Source of the DNA: Bettongia penicillata ogilbyi
Lineage: Eukaryota > Chordata > Mammalia > Diprotodontia > Potoroidae
Assembly (NCBI GenBank): GCA_023548195.1
Contig: JAJHZJ010000023.1
Coordinates: forward strand, 62,001-126,000
DNA: 64,000 nucleotides
Direction: 5' to 3'
The notes under the pieces are model-generated. The model was not told where the DNA came from and did no database searches. It saw only the letters and a program-made list of their open reading frames with translations. The translations under genes were made by a program, and so were the position numbers. Positions 1-11,542 of this stretch are shown one piece after another; the first letter of the stretch is position 1, and every line of letters begins with the position of its first letter.

Positions 1-1345
1 CCTATAAAGACTGTCCTGTGACAATCACAGCAGTGGATGGTGAGGAGGGAAGAGAATCTCTCTCTTAGCCATGATTCCTGCCAGAGTCCTCCTTAATTGG
101 TTGATCCTCCACCTTGAAGATGGTCATCTTCCTGAGATGCCTGTATGGTTTTAGAACGGGTCAAGAAATGGTTAATATGGTGTTTGCTGCCCCACAACTC
201 CAGGAGAAATTCCAGGAACAGAACAGAAATCTGTACACACCATTCATCAATCCAACCAAGGTCATACTGTCAGCCATGAAGCGCGAACTTATAACCAAAA
301 CAGCAACAAAGTCAGATACCACACTGACAGTAAATTATTCAACTTGAAAAGGCTACACGTCTAGACTAAAGTGGAGGGAGAACTAATGTACGACTTTGTT
401 CGCAGATGATTGTACACTCGATGCAGCCTCTGAAGCTGAGATGCAACAAAGTATGGATTGATCCTCTGCTGCTTGTGCTAATTTTGGCCTCACAATTAAT
501 ACCAAGAAAACACAAGTCTTCCATCAACCAGCACCATGACAGCCACACGTGGAACCATCAGTTACAGCAAATGGAGACATTTTGAATACTGTGGATAAGT
601 TCACTTACCATGGCAGTGTACTTTCCAGGGATATACACAGTGATAATGAGATTGACGCACACATTACCAGAGCTAGCTCAGTGTTTGGGAGGCCCCAAAG
701 GAAAGTGTGGGAGAGAAGAGGTATTATGTAAACTGAAGGTCTACAGAGCTGTTGTGCTGACCTCATTGTGGTATGCCTGTGAAGCCTGGACAGTCTATCA
801 GCACCATGCCAGGAAACTGAATTGCTTCCATTTGAATTGTCTTAGGAAGATTCTGAAGATCACCTGGCAAGATAGGATACCAGACAATGAGATCCTTTCT
901 ACAGCTAAACTGCCAAGCATTCAAACTCTACTAGCAGGGTGCAACTCAGATGGGCTGGCCACGTTGTTCAAATGCCAAATGTATATTTGTCTAAAAGACT
1001 TTTTTATAGGGAAGTCACAAAAGCAAGGCTCCCCCATGGAGGTCAGAAGAAATAATACAAAGACACTCTCAAGGTTTCTCTGAAGAACTTTGGAAAGGAG
1101 GCACTGTACTTATAAACGAAGCAGAATTATAGTAGTTAGAAAGGAATATGAGATGTGGAAATTGAGAGAAATCTCCACTCTAAATGTTCATATGGACTCT
1201 CTGTGCCTGACCTGTGGTTAAAGCCTTCTCGACTCATATTGGTCTGATCAGCACCAGCGGGATATGCTGTACGTTCACTCCAACACAGTGACATCATTTG
1301 GGTCCTCTTCAAGAACAAAGGACAACAACCAACCAACACTTACAT
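1..1345 (+). mobile_element. RTE/BovB-like LINE remnant, 3' part
   Basis: An open stretch at 610-1083 reads like the C-terminal part of an RTE-clade reverse transcriptase, with the phrase LNCFHLNCLRKILKITWQD followed by a degraded tail. The frame is broken upstream at 114-731, so the element is dead. The 3' end, with the phrases 'catattggtctgatcagc' and 'tcaagaacaaaggacaac' and a terminal run of caac repeats near 1320-1340, matches what I know of marsupial RTE elements. It is 5'-truncated by the window edge or by insertion. A family name would need a RepeatMasker run. Confidence 0.8.
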
Positions 1346-1439
1346 AAGTGGTCCCTATTCTTCCAACACATGCTATATGTATTTATTGGAGAATGGACCT
1401 GACTTCCCTGGGTAAGACTTCCCTGAGCTCAACTCCCAC

Positions 1440-1560
1440 CTTCTATAAGAGGCCTTTCCCAGAGAAGGGATTTTTTTTTTCACTTTTTTTGTATCCCTAG
1501 CACTTGGCATGGTGCCAAGCACATAGTAAATGTTTAATAAATGTTTGTTGACTGACCCCA
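1440..1560 (+). mobile_element. L2/L3-type 3' tail fragment
   Basis: The phrase 'tgtatccctagcacttggc' followed by 'aagcacatagtaaatgtt' is the common 3' end of CR1-clade L2/L3 LINEs and their partner SINEs. Only the tail is present. The flanking 1346-1440 and 1560-1800 bases show nothing I recognise. Confidence 0.65.
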
Positions 1561-1819
1561 GATTTATAGGGGGAAATGTTTTGTTGATACTTTTCTTACT
1601 CTGCCAGTTCATTAAATGCCTTTATTTTGAACTATGTCTTCTGGGTGACAATTAAAGGAAACACATCAGTGGGGACTTATGAACTATGAATGTAGGAATG
1701 TAGCACTACAGAGTACCTTAATCCTGGAGTACCCATTCACTGAAGGCTCCACCCTGAGAGTTGGGGAGTACCTCAGATCCAATACTTTCTAATCACACCT
1801 GGTCCCTTACCCTTCCCTG

Positions 1820-3130
1820 ATTGACTTTCTCTCTTACTTGCCCCAGAGGCTATTCCAAATATCCTCTCCTCTCCTCAATCCCCTCACACCACCCTTCCTC
1901 CTACCTTCACAGAAGAGAGCCTTATTTCATACTTTGCCAAGAAAATGGAAGGCATTTTTCCAAGAGTTCCTTCTTTTTTTCTCAAAACCTTCTTATACCA
2001 TCCCCCATTCTCCTTTTTTGTTCTAATATGTGATAAAGAAGTGTCCCTGCTCCTCAATAACCCTTCCTTGTTTAACCCACCTCCTCCTGTCTCTGCTAGC
2101 AGATTGGCCACGGAAATATCTTCATCCTAATCTTAAATCCTTCCCTATCTGGTAGCTCCTTCCCTGCTGCCTAGAAACATTCCCATCTCTTCCATCCTTA
2201 AAAAAATTCTCACCTAATCCTTCCATCCTGCCAAGCTAACATCATATATATTTTCTCCATTTCACAAACTCCTAGAAAATGTTGTCTTTACCATAGTTTC
2301 TACTTCTTCTGTCCTCATTCACTTCTCAGCCCACAGCTATCTGGCTTCCACCCTCATCACAAAATGGAAATGCTCTGTCCAGAGTTCCTGTAATTTCTTG
2401 ATGGCCAGAATCTCTTCTTGATCCTCATCCTTCTCAACCTTTCTGTAGTCCTTTAGACCTTCAACCACCCTCTCCTCTTGGATACTCTGTCCTCTCTGGG
2501 TTTTCAGGACACTATTTTCTCTTTATTCTCCTACCTATATGACAGTTTCTTCTCAGTCTCATTTAGTGGATCACCATCTGTGACCCAGTCATTAACTGTG
2601 GATGTCTAATATCATGCTGTTTAATGTTTGACCACCCGTTCTATAAAAATATACATCATACACTTTTAAGCTTTATCTGCATTATTATTTTCCACCTCTT
2701 TCTCAAAGTCAAGATAATCCACAAAACAATAATATCAAGCCCCGATTTGTAGCATTCACCAATTTCCAAGGTGTAAATGCTCCCACTGGAAATTTAACAA
2801 TTGGCTCTCATAAACTAGTTTGAACTGGCTTCAGCACTCCCCTGGGTGTACCCTAAGACCATGTCCTGAGTTCTCATCTATTCACTTTCTCACTTGGTGC
2901 CATCATCAGCTCCCAGGGCTTCAGTAAGCAACTTCATGAAGATGACACCCAGATCTGTATATCCAGCCCCAGTGTGTCTCTTGATGGCCTGTGCTTAAGC
3001 CTTATTCACCTGTCTACCCAGCACACCTGACTGCCTCGTGAACCTGGCTGTCTCATGTACCTAGCTACCATACCTGATTGCACTCTGAGAGAGAGAGAGA
3101 CATCCTGGCCCCTGAAGCCATAGCCTAGAG
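1820..3130 (+). mobile_element. L2/L3 (CR1-clade) LINE remnants
   Basis: C/T-rich sequence with phrases typical of the reverse-transcriptase region of these LINEs: 'gatactctgtcctctctggg', then 'ttttcaggacactatt', 'gacagtttcttctcagtctc', and further on 'ctcatctattcactttctcac' and 'aagatgacacccagatctg'. The order matches the consensus I remember, in sense orientation, but every frame is broken. A short (GA)n run lies at 3089-3102. Confidence 0.6.
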
Positions 3131-3439
3131 GAGGGCTTCTTCAACTTTTTCCATTCATGACCCCTCAGACCTTCCTAAAGTGTGGATCACAACCCTTGTG
3201 GCAATGGGACCTGACAACTGCCTTGGCTTGTTCTATAGCCCCCACATCCTCTCTAGCCTCTGCTATTGAAGACCCAAAAACATTCTCATTACCAAAGTCC
3301 TTGATGCTGTCAAATAGTTCAACATCCAAAATGGATATGGTTTTATCAATGTAAATGCCAGACAAATGCATCACCATTGGCATTTGCTACTGTACCCCAA
3401 GGACCACTGGGTCTTCCCATCATCCCTGCTGCTGAAACC

Positions 3440-3960
3440 TCCTTTCTGTGTTGCCTCCCTTTTTGAAATGTTAGCTCTTTGAGAGCAGGAACCAATGTTA
3501 TTACAGTTCTTCATTTAGTCATCCATTTGTTTCCACCAGGATGTCCCGTAGGCAACTCCAAGTCAACCTGTGCTCATCAGAACTCATCATCTGGTCCCCA
3601 ATACACCCTTCCAAACTTCCCTGTGTCTGTCAATGACACCACCATCCTTCTGGTCTCCTAGGATCACAAGCTTCGAGCCATCCTCAGTTCCTCCCTCTCC
3701 CTCCCCACCCCTACAGTCAATCAATTCCCAAATCTTGTGGTGTCAACATCTACATCTCTTCCTTCTCTCCAGCCCCATCATCACCACTCTAATTCAGGCC
3801 CTCACCTCCTTCCCTCACTTTTTATCTGTATGCATGGTTTTTCTTCTGATGCAATGGAAGTTCTTGAAATTCAGGGTTAAACTGTGCATCTCAGCATTAC
3901 CAGCTCCTAGCACAGTGTCTGGTACATTGTAGGTATTTTATTAAATGCTCTTTAACTGAC
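3440..3960 (+). mobile_element. L2/L3 LINE remnant with 3' tail
   Basis: LINE-like text runs from 'cctgtgtctgtcaatgacac' through 'ccatcatcaccactctaatt'. It ends in the characteristic tail 'agctcctagcacagtgtctg' and 'attaaatgctctttaactg' at 3901-3958. The preceding 3130-3440 is unclassified. Likely part of the same degraded family as 1820-3130. Confidence 0.65.
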
Positions 3961-4660
3961 TGAGTTGAGACTGAGTCTATTCAATTTCTTCAGTCCCCAG
4001 TTGGCATCCCAGATAATAATCCTTCTTTCCTTCCTCCTAGATCTTCCCTCTTCTGACTCCTCCTCCTCCCTCCTTCCTCCCACTGAAGGGGAGGGAGGAT
4101 GGGAAGCTGTTCCTGGACTCCTGGATTCTACCACAGTTGGTTCAGCAGAGTAGAGAGCAGTGACCAAGACAGGTCCACTCTGAGGAGGGGGAGGGAATGA
4201 ATGGTCCAGAGCCTGGGCGCTGCCCTGGTTGGTCTGGGAGCTACCCCCAAATTAGAGGGCCCAACTGAATGACTCAGCAGCTCTCTGGGCTGGCCCTGCA
4301 GTTATGGGCTATTGCAGTCTGCAAATCACAGGCTTCCAACTTGAAGTACCATATTTACCCACGTATTCTCTCCCCACCCCACCCCCCCTTTCCTAGCCCC
4401 TCCCCTCCCCCCAAAAAAGTGAAGAAGAAATCTAAGATGTGTCTTGTCCCTGTCTAACTCTCCCCATTTCTCTAATTCCTGATCCTAGGAATCCACAGAG
4501 AGAGTCTAAGGATCCTCTGTGTGGGCTTGAGAAGAATCTAATGGTTGGCGTGAACTGGGGAACTGATGAGGGAGCCAACGACAGAGGAAAACTCTGTTCT
4601 CAACTTTTCCACTGCTCTAGACACAGGTAAAAGAAGCCAGGATTGAATGTCATGCCTTGT
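3960..4660. other. Unassigned intergenic stretch
   Basis: No exon or repeat is recognised. Short C-rich or pyrimidine runs occur at 4020-4085 and 4370-4415. Open frames here are short and have no family resemblance. Confidence 0.5.
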
Positions 4661-4669
4661 GTTCCCTTG

Positions 4670-4865
4670 CCCTCACCCCCAGGATCATAAGATCCTAGCT
4701 AGGGTACTAGAAGGCTCTAGAGGTCAGCTGGTCCAACCCCCTCACTTGACCAAACTAAGGGTCAGGGAGGTGAACGATCTTGCCCAAGTTCTCCTAGTGA
4801 GTGTGAGAGATGGGATTGAACCTTGGCATTCCTGACTCCAAGTCCAGTGCCCCAGCCACCCAGGA
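4670..4865 (+). mobile_element. CORE-SINE/MIR-like element
   Basis: Contains the standard order of this SINE group: a 'ctagaggtcagctggtccaa' head, a degraded core 'gtcagggaggtgaacgatct', 'tgggattgaacc', and a tail 'ctgactccaagtccagtgcc'. Old and diverged. Confidence 0.7.
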
Positions 4866-4959
4866 AGACAAAGGCAAAGGAACATGTAGCATACTCAAGC
4901 AATAATTCAGTTCAATTCAACCCAAACATCTAGTAATTGCCTCCTATTGGCAAGATCCT

Positions 4960-5170
4960 GAGTTCCATTGCTGTATTTGGCCTCCGTTCTCGAAGACTAC
5001 CATGACATCAGGGAGACAATGACAGACTTGCATTTGACTGATTTGAGTGAGGTCACTGGCCTCTCTTTCTCCCACAGAGCCATCTGGGTCAATGACCAGA
5101 TAGTCAAGCTCCATACTAGGGAAACGGGGCTAGGCATGACCCAGACTCATGTCTAATGGACATGATCAAA
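4960..5170 (+). mobile_element. RTE-derived fragment
   Basis: The phrases 'gaagactaccatgacatcag' and 'cacagagccatctgggtca' resemble the untranslated part of marsupial RTE elements or RTE-derived SINEs. Recognition is from memory of the family, so the subfamily is not given. Confidence 0.5.
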
Positions 5171-6220
5171 GGGGAGCTAAGTTGGGAATCATCTGAGTCT
5201 CCGTCCTGGGTCCTTTTCTCTCTCTGCACTGTCTTCCTCAGTGATCTTAACTTTGGCTTCACCCCCCAACCTCTAGACAGATGACTCCCGGGTCTGTGCT
5301 AACATCCCGAGATCCACTCTCACATCCCCAACAGCCTCTTGAGCATGTCTCCCTAGCTGGTCATCCCACTGACACGATGAACTCAACGTGTACTATACTG
5401 AACTTCTCTGTCTCGGTGACAACTACCAATATCGCTCCATGAACCCAGGTATGAAACACTGGCTTCATCTTTGACTCTTCCCTCTCCATCTTCTGCCCAA
5501 GTCCAACTGAATTTAACCTACTTTATCAAGCACTTACTCTGTGACGGCCACAGCTGCTCAATTGCCAAACCTTGTTCATTCTACCTCTGAGTGTCTCTTC
5601 CATCTGTTCCCTTCTATCCACTCACAAAGTCCCCCTCAAGTTAGAGCATTTATCACTTCTCCTCTGGACTATTATAATAACTCCTAAATAAATCTCCTTG
5701 TTTACGAGGTCTTCCCTGGAATCTTTCTAAGGCAGGGAACATCTTTCCCCTCCTTAACAACCTTCAGTAAGTAGCTCCCTATTGCCTCAAAAATAAGATA
5801 TGAACTCTTCAGCCTGGTGTTCACCCTCCATACTCTGGTTCCAATGTGCCTCTCCAGCTTCACTTTCTATTTCCCTTCTTCACAAACTCTAGCTTCATCC
5901 AGACTTCAGCAAAGACAGCTGCCCCCCAGCCATACCTGGATTACCTCCTCACCTCTGCCTGATGAAATCCTTGTCTTCCATTAGGGTTTTTTCAGATGCC
6001 ACCTCCTCCATGAAGCCTGCCCTGATTCAATCACCAGGAAGTTTTTGATCTCTCCTCCAATCAGCACTCCACTTGGACCTCCCTTTTGCCCCCTCATTCC
6101 CTGTCTTGGGTTATACTTATCTGTGTACATGATATAGCACCCTAGTAGAATGGAAGTGACTGGAGTAAAGGGACTATCTGGTTTTCATCTTTATCACCCT
6201 GGCATTGAACACAGAGCCTG
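5170..6220 (+). mobile_element. L2/L3 LINE remnant
   Basis: A long C/T-rich stretch carries sense-strand LINE phrases in consensus order: 'tcctgggtccttttctctct', 'aactcaacgtgtactatact', 'atctttgactcttccctctc', 'ctctggactattataataac', 'ccaatgtgcctctccagctt' and the tail 'ctggcattgaacacagagcc'. Frames are broken. Confidence 0.65.
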
Positions 6221-6264
6221 ACACATAGTAGATCCAATTCCCACACATAGTAGATCCAATTCCC
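6221..6264. repeat. Perfect 22-bp tandem duplication
   Basis: A 22-bp unit beginning acacatagtagatccaattc occurs twice head to tail without mismatch, at the 3' end of the LINE remnant. It looks like a recent replication-slippage duplication. Confidence 0.95.
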
Positions 6265-6329
6265 ATTTCTATAGTGACTTAAAGTTTCTTTTAAGTGTTT
6301 GCTACTACAGTAGCCACCCCTAACACTGT

Positions 6330-6530
6330 CTGTTGGGTAGGTGCCCCCTTTTGACAGATAAGGAAACTGATGCTTGGAGGTTAATAGGCTTGCCAGAGGT
6401 CACATGGCTTGCAAGTGAATGTTGCAGCCAGGATTTAAATTCGGGTTTCTCCAGACTACAAGTCTAGCATTTTTGCCACCATACCATGCCACCTCTAACA
6501 TAATTGGTGTTTAATAAATGTATATTGAGT
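6330..6530 (+). mobile_element. CORE-SINE plus LINE tail fragment
   Basis: Core 'ttgacagataaggaaactg', then 'aggtcacatggcttgcaag' and 'aggatttaaattcgggttt' mark a CORE-SINE. A 'ttggtgtttaataaatgtat' tail follows at 6505-6524. Confidence 0.7.
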
Positions 6531-6894
6531 TTCATTGAGTTGATGTAAAAGAAGTTTTTTTTTAATTTATTTATTTTTAGCTTTTCAACATCCACTAAAG
6601 AAGAGGTTCTGATAGAAAGTATGAGGATAGCAAGGTCATGTTCACTGGGAAACTCAGGGAAGACATATTGGCAGAATTTGACCTTAAAAAAAATCACCAG
6701 GTCAGTTTCTTGAGTAAATGAATGAATGAGTGTTTACTTTATTTCTTCAGTCTTTCTCTAAATTGTCTGTTTCTCTCATCCTCATTTTCTTAGTGTCTTC
6801 TCTGTTTCTTCTGACTCTATGACTTGATTTTGATTCCTGGAAAAATTCTAGCAAGTCTGGTCAAAGTAATGGTTAGGGAACATCTGAAGTAAAG

Positions 6895-8040
6895 AGAACC
6901 TGGGTTCAAATCCTGTCCCAGACATCTACTAGTTGTGTGACCCTAGGAATTCACAAGTTGTGTGACCCTGTGTTTTTTCATGGGCCAAAAGGAAGCAGTG
7001 AGACCAAAGATTCAGCCTGGCTTCATCAGGAATGGATCATGCCAGGCTAACCTCATTTCCTCTTTTGACAGGATGGCTAGACTGATAGATCAAGGAAGTT
7101 CCAAACCATAGTTTATGTAGATAGTAGCAAAGCAGTTTTCTCAAGTTTCTCCTGCTATTTTTATAGATAGCATGAAGAGCCATGGGCCAGCTGACAGGAG
7201 AGTTAGCTGAATTAGGATCTGGGTGAATGGTGGGACCCAGAGTAATAATTAAAGCTTCTTAGAAGGGAGTTTCTAAAGGAGTGTCCCAGGCCTCTGTGCT
7301 TGGCCATGTACTATTTAAAATTGATGCCTTTATCCAAGTCACTAATGGTATACTTCTCAAACTTTCCAAGGACAAAGAGTCAGGCTCCTGAGCCAACACA
7401 CTAGACGGCAGAGTTTGGTTCCAATAATATCTCATCGGGCAAGAACACACAGCCAAATGGAATAAGGTGAAATCTAAAAGGAAAAAATGCATCTGACCTG
7501 AGTTCAAAAACTCCATTTCACAAATACAAGCTCCGGGAAGTGTGTCCAGGTATCGGGAAATTTTAGTGGGTGCCGAGTAGGGCAGCCAAGTGACTGAAGT
7601 ACAGTCCCCAGGACTGACCAGGGAGGTGGCAGGCCCTCTGTCCTCTGCCTTAGACAGGCCACATTTGGGTTAGTGGGCTCAGTTTGGGCAGCTGACCTTT
7701 AGGAAGGACATGGATGACCTGTAGAAAAAAAGACTCTCATGGGGACACAAGAGGTACCATGCAGTCAGGGCTGTCCTGGAGAAGAAGGGTTAGATATGTT
7801 CAGTTTGGGCACACAGGGCAGATCCTGAGGGAAAGCTGCAGAGGGGTGGCCTGAGGCTGGGTGGCAGTAAATATTGCCCAAAGATGAGAGCTGTGCAAAA
7901 GGGTAATAGGCTGCCTGGGGAGGCAGGTAAAGGCTTCAGGCAAAGGCTGGATGAACCCTTTGCGGCTCTGTTGGGGAGAGGATGTTTGTTTAGACAGGAC
8001 AGTCTTAGCTTTGAGTTCAGAGATGCTGCCATCTGGAAGT
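6895..8040 (+). mobile_element. MIR-like fragment followed by CR1-type LINE remnant
   Basis: 6895-6975 has a SINE head, 'aacctgggttcaaatcctg' and two copies of 'gttgtgtgaccct'. From 6985 the text resembles a CR1-clade 3' region in sense orientation, for example 'caggctaacctcatttcctc', 'gtgtcccaggcctctgtgct' and 'aataggctgcctggggaggc' (7904-7923). No intact frame. Confidence 0.55.
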
Positions 8041-8045
8041 CTCCA

Positions 8046-8400
<355 letters not shown>

Positions 8401-8689
8401 TCCAAGAGTTCTCAGCGTCTATAGCTCCCAGACCACAATTTGGTGCAATATTCCAATCTTGGGCAAGCTCCCCTGGCCAGATGCCAGCTGTGGCCCATTG
8501 TGCAACAGGCTGTAGGGTGACAATGAGAACATGGAATGAATTCTTCCCCTTTTTAGGGCAAGGACCGAGTCATCCCTACCCTAGCAGTTGGGAGAAAAGG
8601 AGGAGACAAGAAAGGATGAGGAAAAGAGGGGAGGAACTGTGACTGATCCTCTGAAGGATCATGGCCTGCTTAATTCCTAATCCAAATGG

Positions 8690-9170
8690 AGTTTCATTTA
8701 GCTAAGTCTTTAGTCCGAGGACTTGGAGGCACACTGGAATGAGTGCTGAGCAGACACTGACATGCCAGGTGTCTGAGCTCTGACACTAGTTTCTAATGTG
8801 ACCTTAGACAAGTCACTTCCCCCTCTTAGAGCCTTAATACCCTCCACTTAGTAAAATGGTGACAAAATAAATCAAGGCTACTGCCTGGTAGGGGTAAAAT
8901 GAAGATATGGCGAAGTCACAAAAGGAAAAGGGTTTGGGAGGGCCTAAGTCCTGTGCTGAGGAAAGACACCTTTGCGGTAATGCCTACAGTGCTGGGGCTG
9001 GAGTCAGATGCTCTGAGTTTGTCACCTACTAAGCTGTATGATAGAGACTTTGGCTCTCAGGGTGAGCCACAATTTCCTCAGCTGTAAAAAGTGTGTAGTA
9101 TCGACCTCCCCAGGTGCTTGTTGCAGACTGTGGCACTGAATAAATGTGAGGTCTTATTATTTGCTCTTAT
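8690..9170 (+). mobile_element. Two diverged MIR-like SINE fragments
   Basis: 'tgtgaccttagacaagtcac' followed by 'cttagtaaaatggtgac' (8796-8864) is the tRNA-related body of a MIR-type SINE. A second, more degraded copy spans about 8980-9160 with 'cacaatttcctcagctgta'. The rest of 8400-9890 has no recognised exon or repeat. Confidence 0.6.
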
Positions 9171-9889
9171 CTTAGGGGCCTGGAGTAGGGGTGGTCCTTA
9201 GTAAGGTAAGGGGAGGGACTAGGTCCCTTCTCTCACCTTGAACGCCTGTTACACAGAGTGGTCATTATGTTGTGTCTGGACCAAAGAGTAAGGAAGAGGC
9301 AACTGGGGTGCCACGGGAGGCGGGCAGGGGGGTTAGAACGCTTACCTAAGTTCCTCCTTGGATGGAGGAAGTGAACCCATAGACACCATAGTGAAGGACT
9401 GGTCACTGCTCGAGGTGGGTATGAGAGAAGTGAAGACTTAGGAGCAAAGCATGTGGCCATAGGGGGCAGCAGGCCTGATGGTGGTCTGCAATGGGGCCTG
9501 GTGGTGAGGAGCTCACTTGGGATGGCAGAGGGGAGAGGGGTGGAGAAGCAGATCTGGAAGGGAGTGGGGCTGAAAGGAAAGCCCTCATACCCTTGCCCTC
9601 AATAAAGGGCCAAGGCTTCCACTCCTGGAGAGGAGTGGAGCTCAGAGTTCCCAGTTGCCCCTTTGCTTTCTCAGAGAGGCTCAGGAGAGCTGGTCTGCCA
9701 GGGATGGTGGAGGTCTTTGGCTGAATGGAGTTTGGGGTGGGAGTGCCACAGGGTGGTGTGGGGGGCAGCTGAGAACACCACATATTGGGTAACCTGCTTG
9801 GAGGTCTGGGGGAAGGGGACAAACCAGGACCACTATCTTGGAAGGAAATTATTCCCTTCCTTAGAATCTTCCAGGATAACTAACTGGGC

Positions 9890-10032
9890 AGCCTTCCCTC
9901 CATCCCTTTTCTCCCCTCTCTTGCCTCTCTCCACCCCTCCCTCCCCTTCCTCCTCCCTCCTCCCCCTCCCCTTTCTCTCTCCTCCTCTCCTCCTTCTTCC
10001 CTGCCTCCTCCCTCCCTCCCCCCCCCCCAGCT
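9890..10032 (+). repeat. Polypyrimidine tract ending in a C run
   Basis: C/T with few interruptions, ending in a run of about 13 C at 10017-10029, directly upstream of the CpG-rich BGN first-exon region. Tracts of this kind can form H-DNA or i-motif structures and are common in TATA-less matrix-gene promoters (general knowledge). Here it may be the proximal promoter. Confidence 0.9.
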
Positions 10033-10240
10033 GCCAGGGGTTTAGCCCTCGTCCTGCCGCCTCTGCCTCCCTCTCTCAGCGACCTGCCCAGGAGTCAGCA
10101 GCAGCCGCAGCAGCAGCAGCAACAGCAGCAGCCCCCGCCCTCCGGAGCCCGGGCAGCAGAAGAGGGTGGGAGAGAGAGGGGCTCCGAGCCATAGAGAGAG
10201 CAAGCCGAGCAGAGGGAGCCGAGACGAGCGAAGCTCCCCA
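9890..10240 (+). promoter_or_regulatory. BGN: Probable BGN promoter region
   Basis: A pyrimidine tract runs directly into GC-rich, CpG-containing DNA with no TATA box. It is the only CpG-rich, promoter-like segment upstream of the BGN coding exons, and is followed by a purine-rich stretch ending in a good splice donor. Known BGN promoters are TATA-less and GC-rich. The exact start site cannot be placed from sequence. Confidence 0.55.
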
Positions 10241-10560
10241 GGTAGGGTTTCTGCATGTGGGAGCCCCGGGGGCTGGGCTGGGCACGGCGGTCCAGGGGGG
10301 AACTGGGGATGCTGCCGGGGCTGCGCGAACCCTGGGGGCAGGAGGGACCCCTGCCTGGGAACTTCCGAGGCCCGGCCCGCCCCGTCTGGCCAGACCAGCC
10401 AAGCTGGCTGGATACCTCCCGGCGGGCGGGCCGGCGGGCGAACAGCTCCTCCGTGAGCCCCCAGCTCAGCCGGCGGCTGGCTCGCTCCCCGCCCTCGATG
10501 TCTTGAGCTCTCTCGGAAATGTGCCGGGGTGATTGGCAACACTTGGCAGCCCGTTCGCTG
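10030..10560. promoter_or_regulatory. CpG-rich region at BGN 5' end
   Basis: GC-rich with many CpGs (for example around 10140-10150, 10225-10235 and 10420-10445), in contrast to CpG-poor flanks. It covers the candidate first exon and the first 300 bases of intron 1. Confidence 0.75.
10080..10241 (+). other. BGN: Candidate BGN non-coding exon 1
   Basis: Human BGN has an untranslated first exon far upstream of the ATG exon. Here the best candidate is a GC- and purine-rich stretch with no ATG, ending in CCCCAG then GTAGGG (donor at 10242). The left edge is arbitrary. It contains a CAG-rich run at 10097-10133. Splicing to the acceptor at 28041-28042 would give a 5'UTR lacking upstream ATGs between this point and the start codon. 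Not proven without transcript data. Confidence 0.5.
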
Positions 10561-10599
10561 GGACTAGCGGGGGTACTGACTTTAGACGGGACAACAAGA

Positions 10600-10659
10600 T
10601 GGGGCTGGCCCTCTGCTTCCCTCCTTTTTCTCCCTTGGCCTCTTTCCTCCTCTCTCCTC

Positions 10660-10738
<79 letters not shown>

Positions 10739-11215
10739 GTCTCTCTGTCTCTGTCTCTGTCTCTCCCTCCTTCGCTTTCTGTCTCTCCCTTTTTCTCTCC
10801 CTTCCTCCCTTTCAGTCTTTTTCTCTTTTCTCCCTTTCTCTCTGTCTCCCTCCCTCCCTTTATCTGTCTTTCTGTCTCTCCCTCCCTCCATTTCTGTCTC
10901 TCTGTCTTTTGCCATCCCTCTCTTTCTCTGTCTCTGTCTCCCTCCCTCTAAGTCTGTCTCCCTCCCTTCCTGTCTCTGTCTCTCTCTCCCTCCTTCCTTT
11001 TTTCTGTCTCTCCCTCCCTTTCTCTGTCTCTCCCTCCCTTTCTCTGTCTCTCTCTCCTTTTTTCTTTCTCTCCCTCCCTCCCTTTCTGTCTCTCTCCCTC
11101 CTTTTTTCTATCTTTGTATCTCTATCTCTAACTCTCTCCCTTTCTCTTTCTTCTTCCTCCTTTCTTCTCCCTCTTTGGCTCCTTTGATTTCCCTTTTTCT
11201 CCCTGTCTCCAGAGC
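10600..11215 (+). repeat. (CT)n and 600-bp polypyrimidine block in BGN intron 1
   Basis: Pure CT dinucleotides at about 10670-10735, then a degenerate array of TCTCC/CCTTT/TGTCTC words to about 11210. It lies a few hundred bases inside intron 1 and carries pyrimidines on the BGN sense strand. Confidence 0.95.
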
Positions 11216-11504
11216 CCTAACAGTGGAAAGTTTCTCAGATGCACAGCTCATCCTGCTCAATGACACCTAGTCTTTCCCCCAGGGAGCTTCTTGGGTAGTT
11301 CAGCTGGGGAAAGGGATGGACTTCTAGGACCACCTGGAAGGGTGTCATTATAAAAGCAAAGCAAGGGGCCATTTTTGAAGGATGAAACAAATACAGTCCC
11401 CCTCTCTCACCACAATTATCACCCTACCTGAGGTCCACCATTAGAGAGTCAATCCTTCACATGAACGCTCTCCTGTTAGGAGACACACCACCCTTCTGAC
11501 TCCC

Positions 11505-11507
11505 AGT

Positions 11508-11536
<29 letters not shown>
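11505..11536. repeat. (AC)n microsatellite
   Basis: About 14 AC dinucleotides. Confidence 0.95.

Positions 11537-11539
<3 letters not shown>

Positions 11540-11542
<3 letters not shown>

Noticed and set aside
610..1083. Reverse-transcriptase-like protein as a gene
   Set aside because: It is the decayed end of an RTE LINE, with frame breaks upstream and no intact catalytic region in the window.
9455..9480. CTCF-like 'catagggggcagcagg' ahead of the BGN promoter
   Set aside because: Only the right half matches; the left half has three or more mismatches or a missing base against the core.
10519..11270. Ser/Leu-rich open frames of 222 and 245 residues
   Set aside because: Polypyrimidine DNA lacks stop codons on that strand. 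The same happens at 7951, 22716 and 38386.
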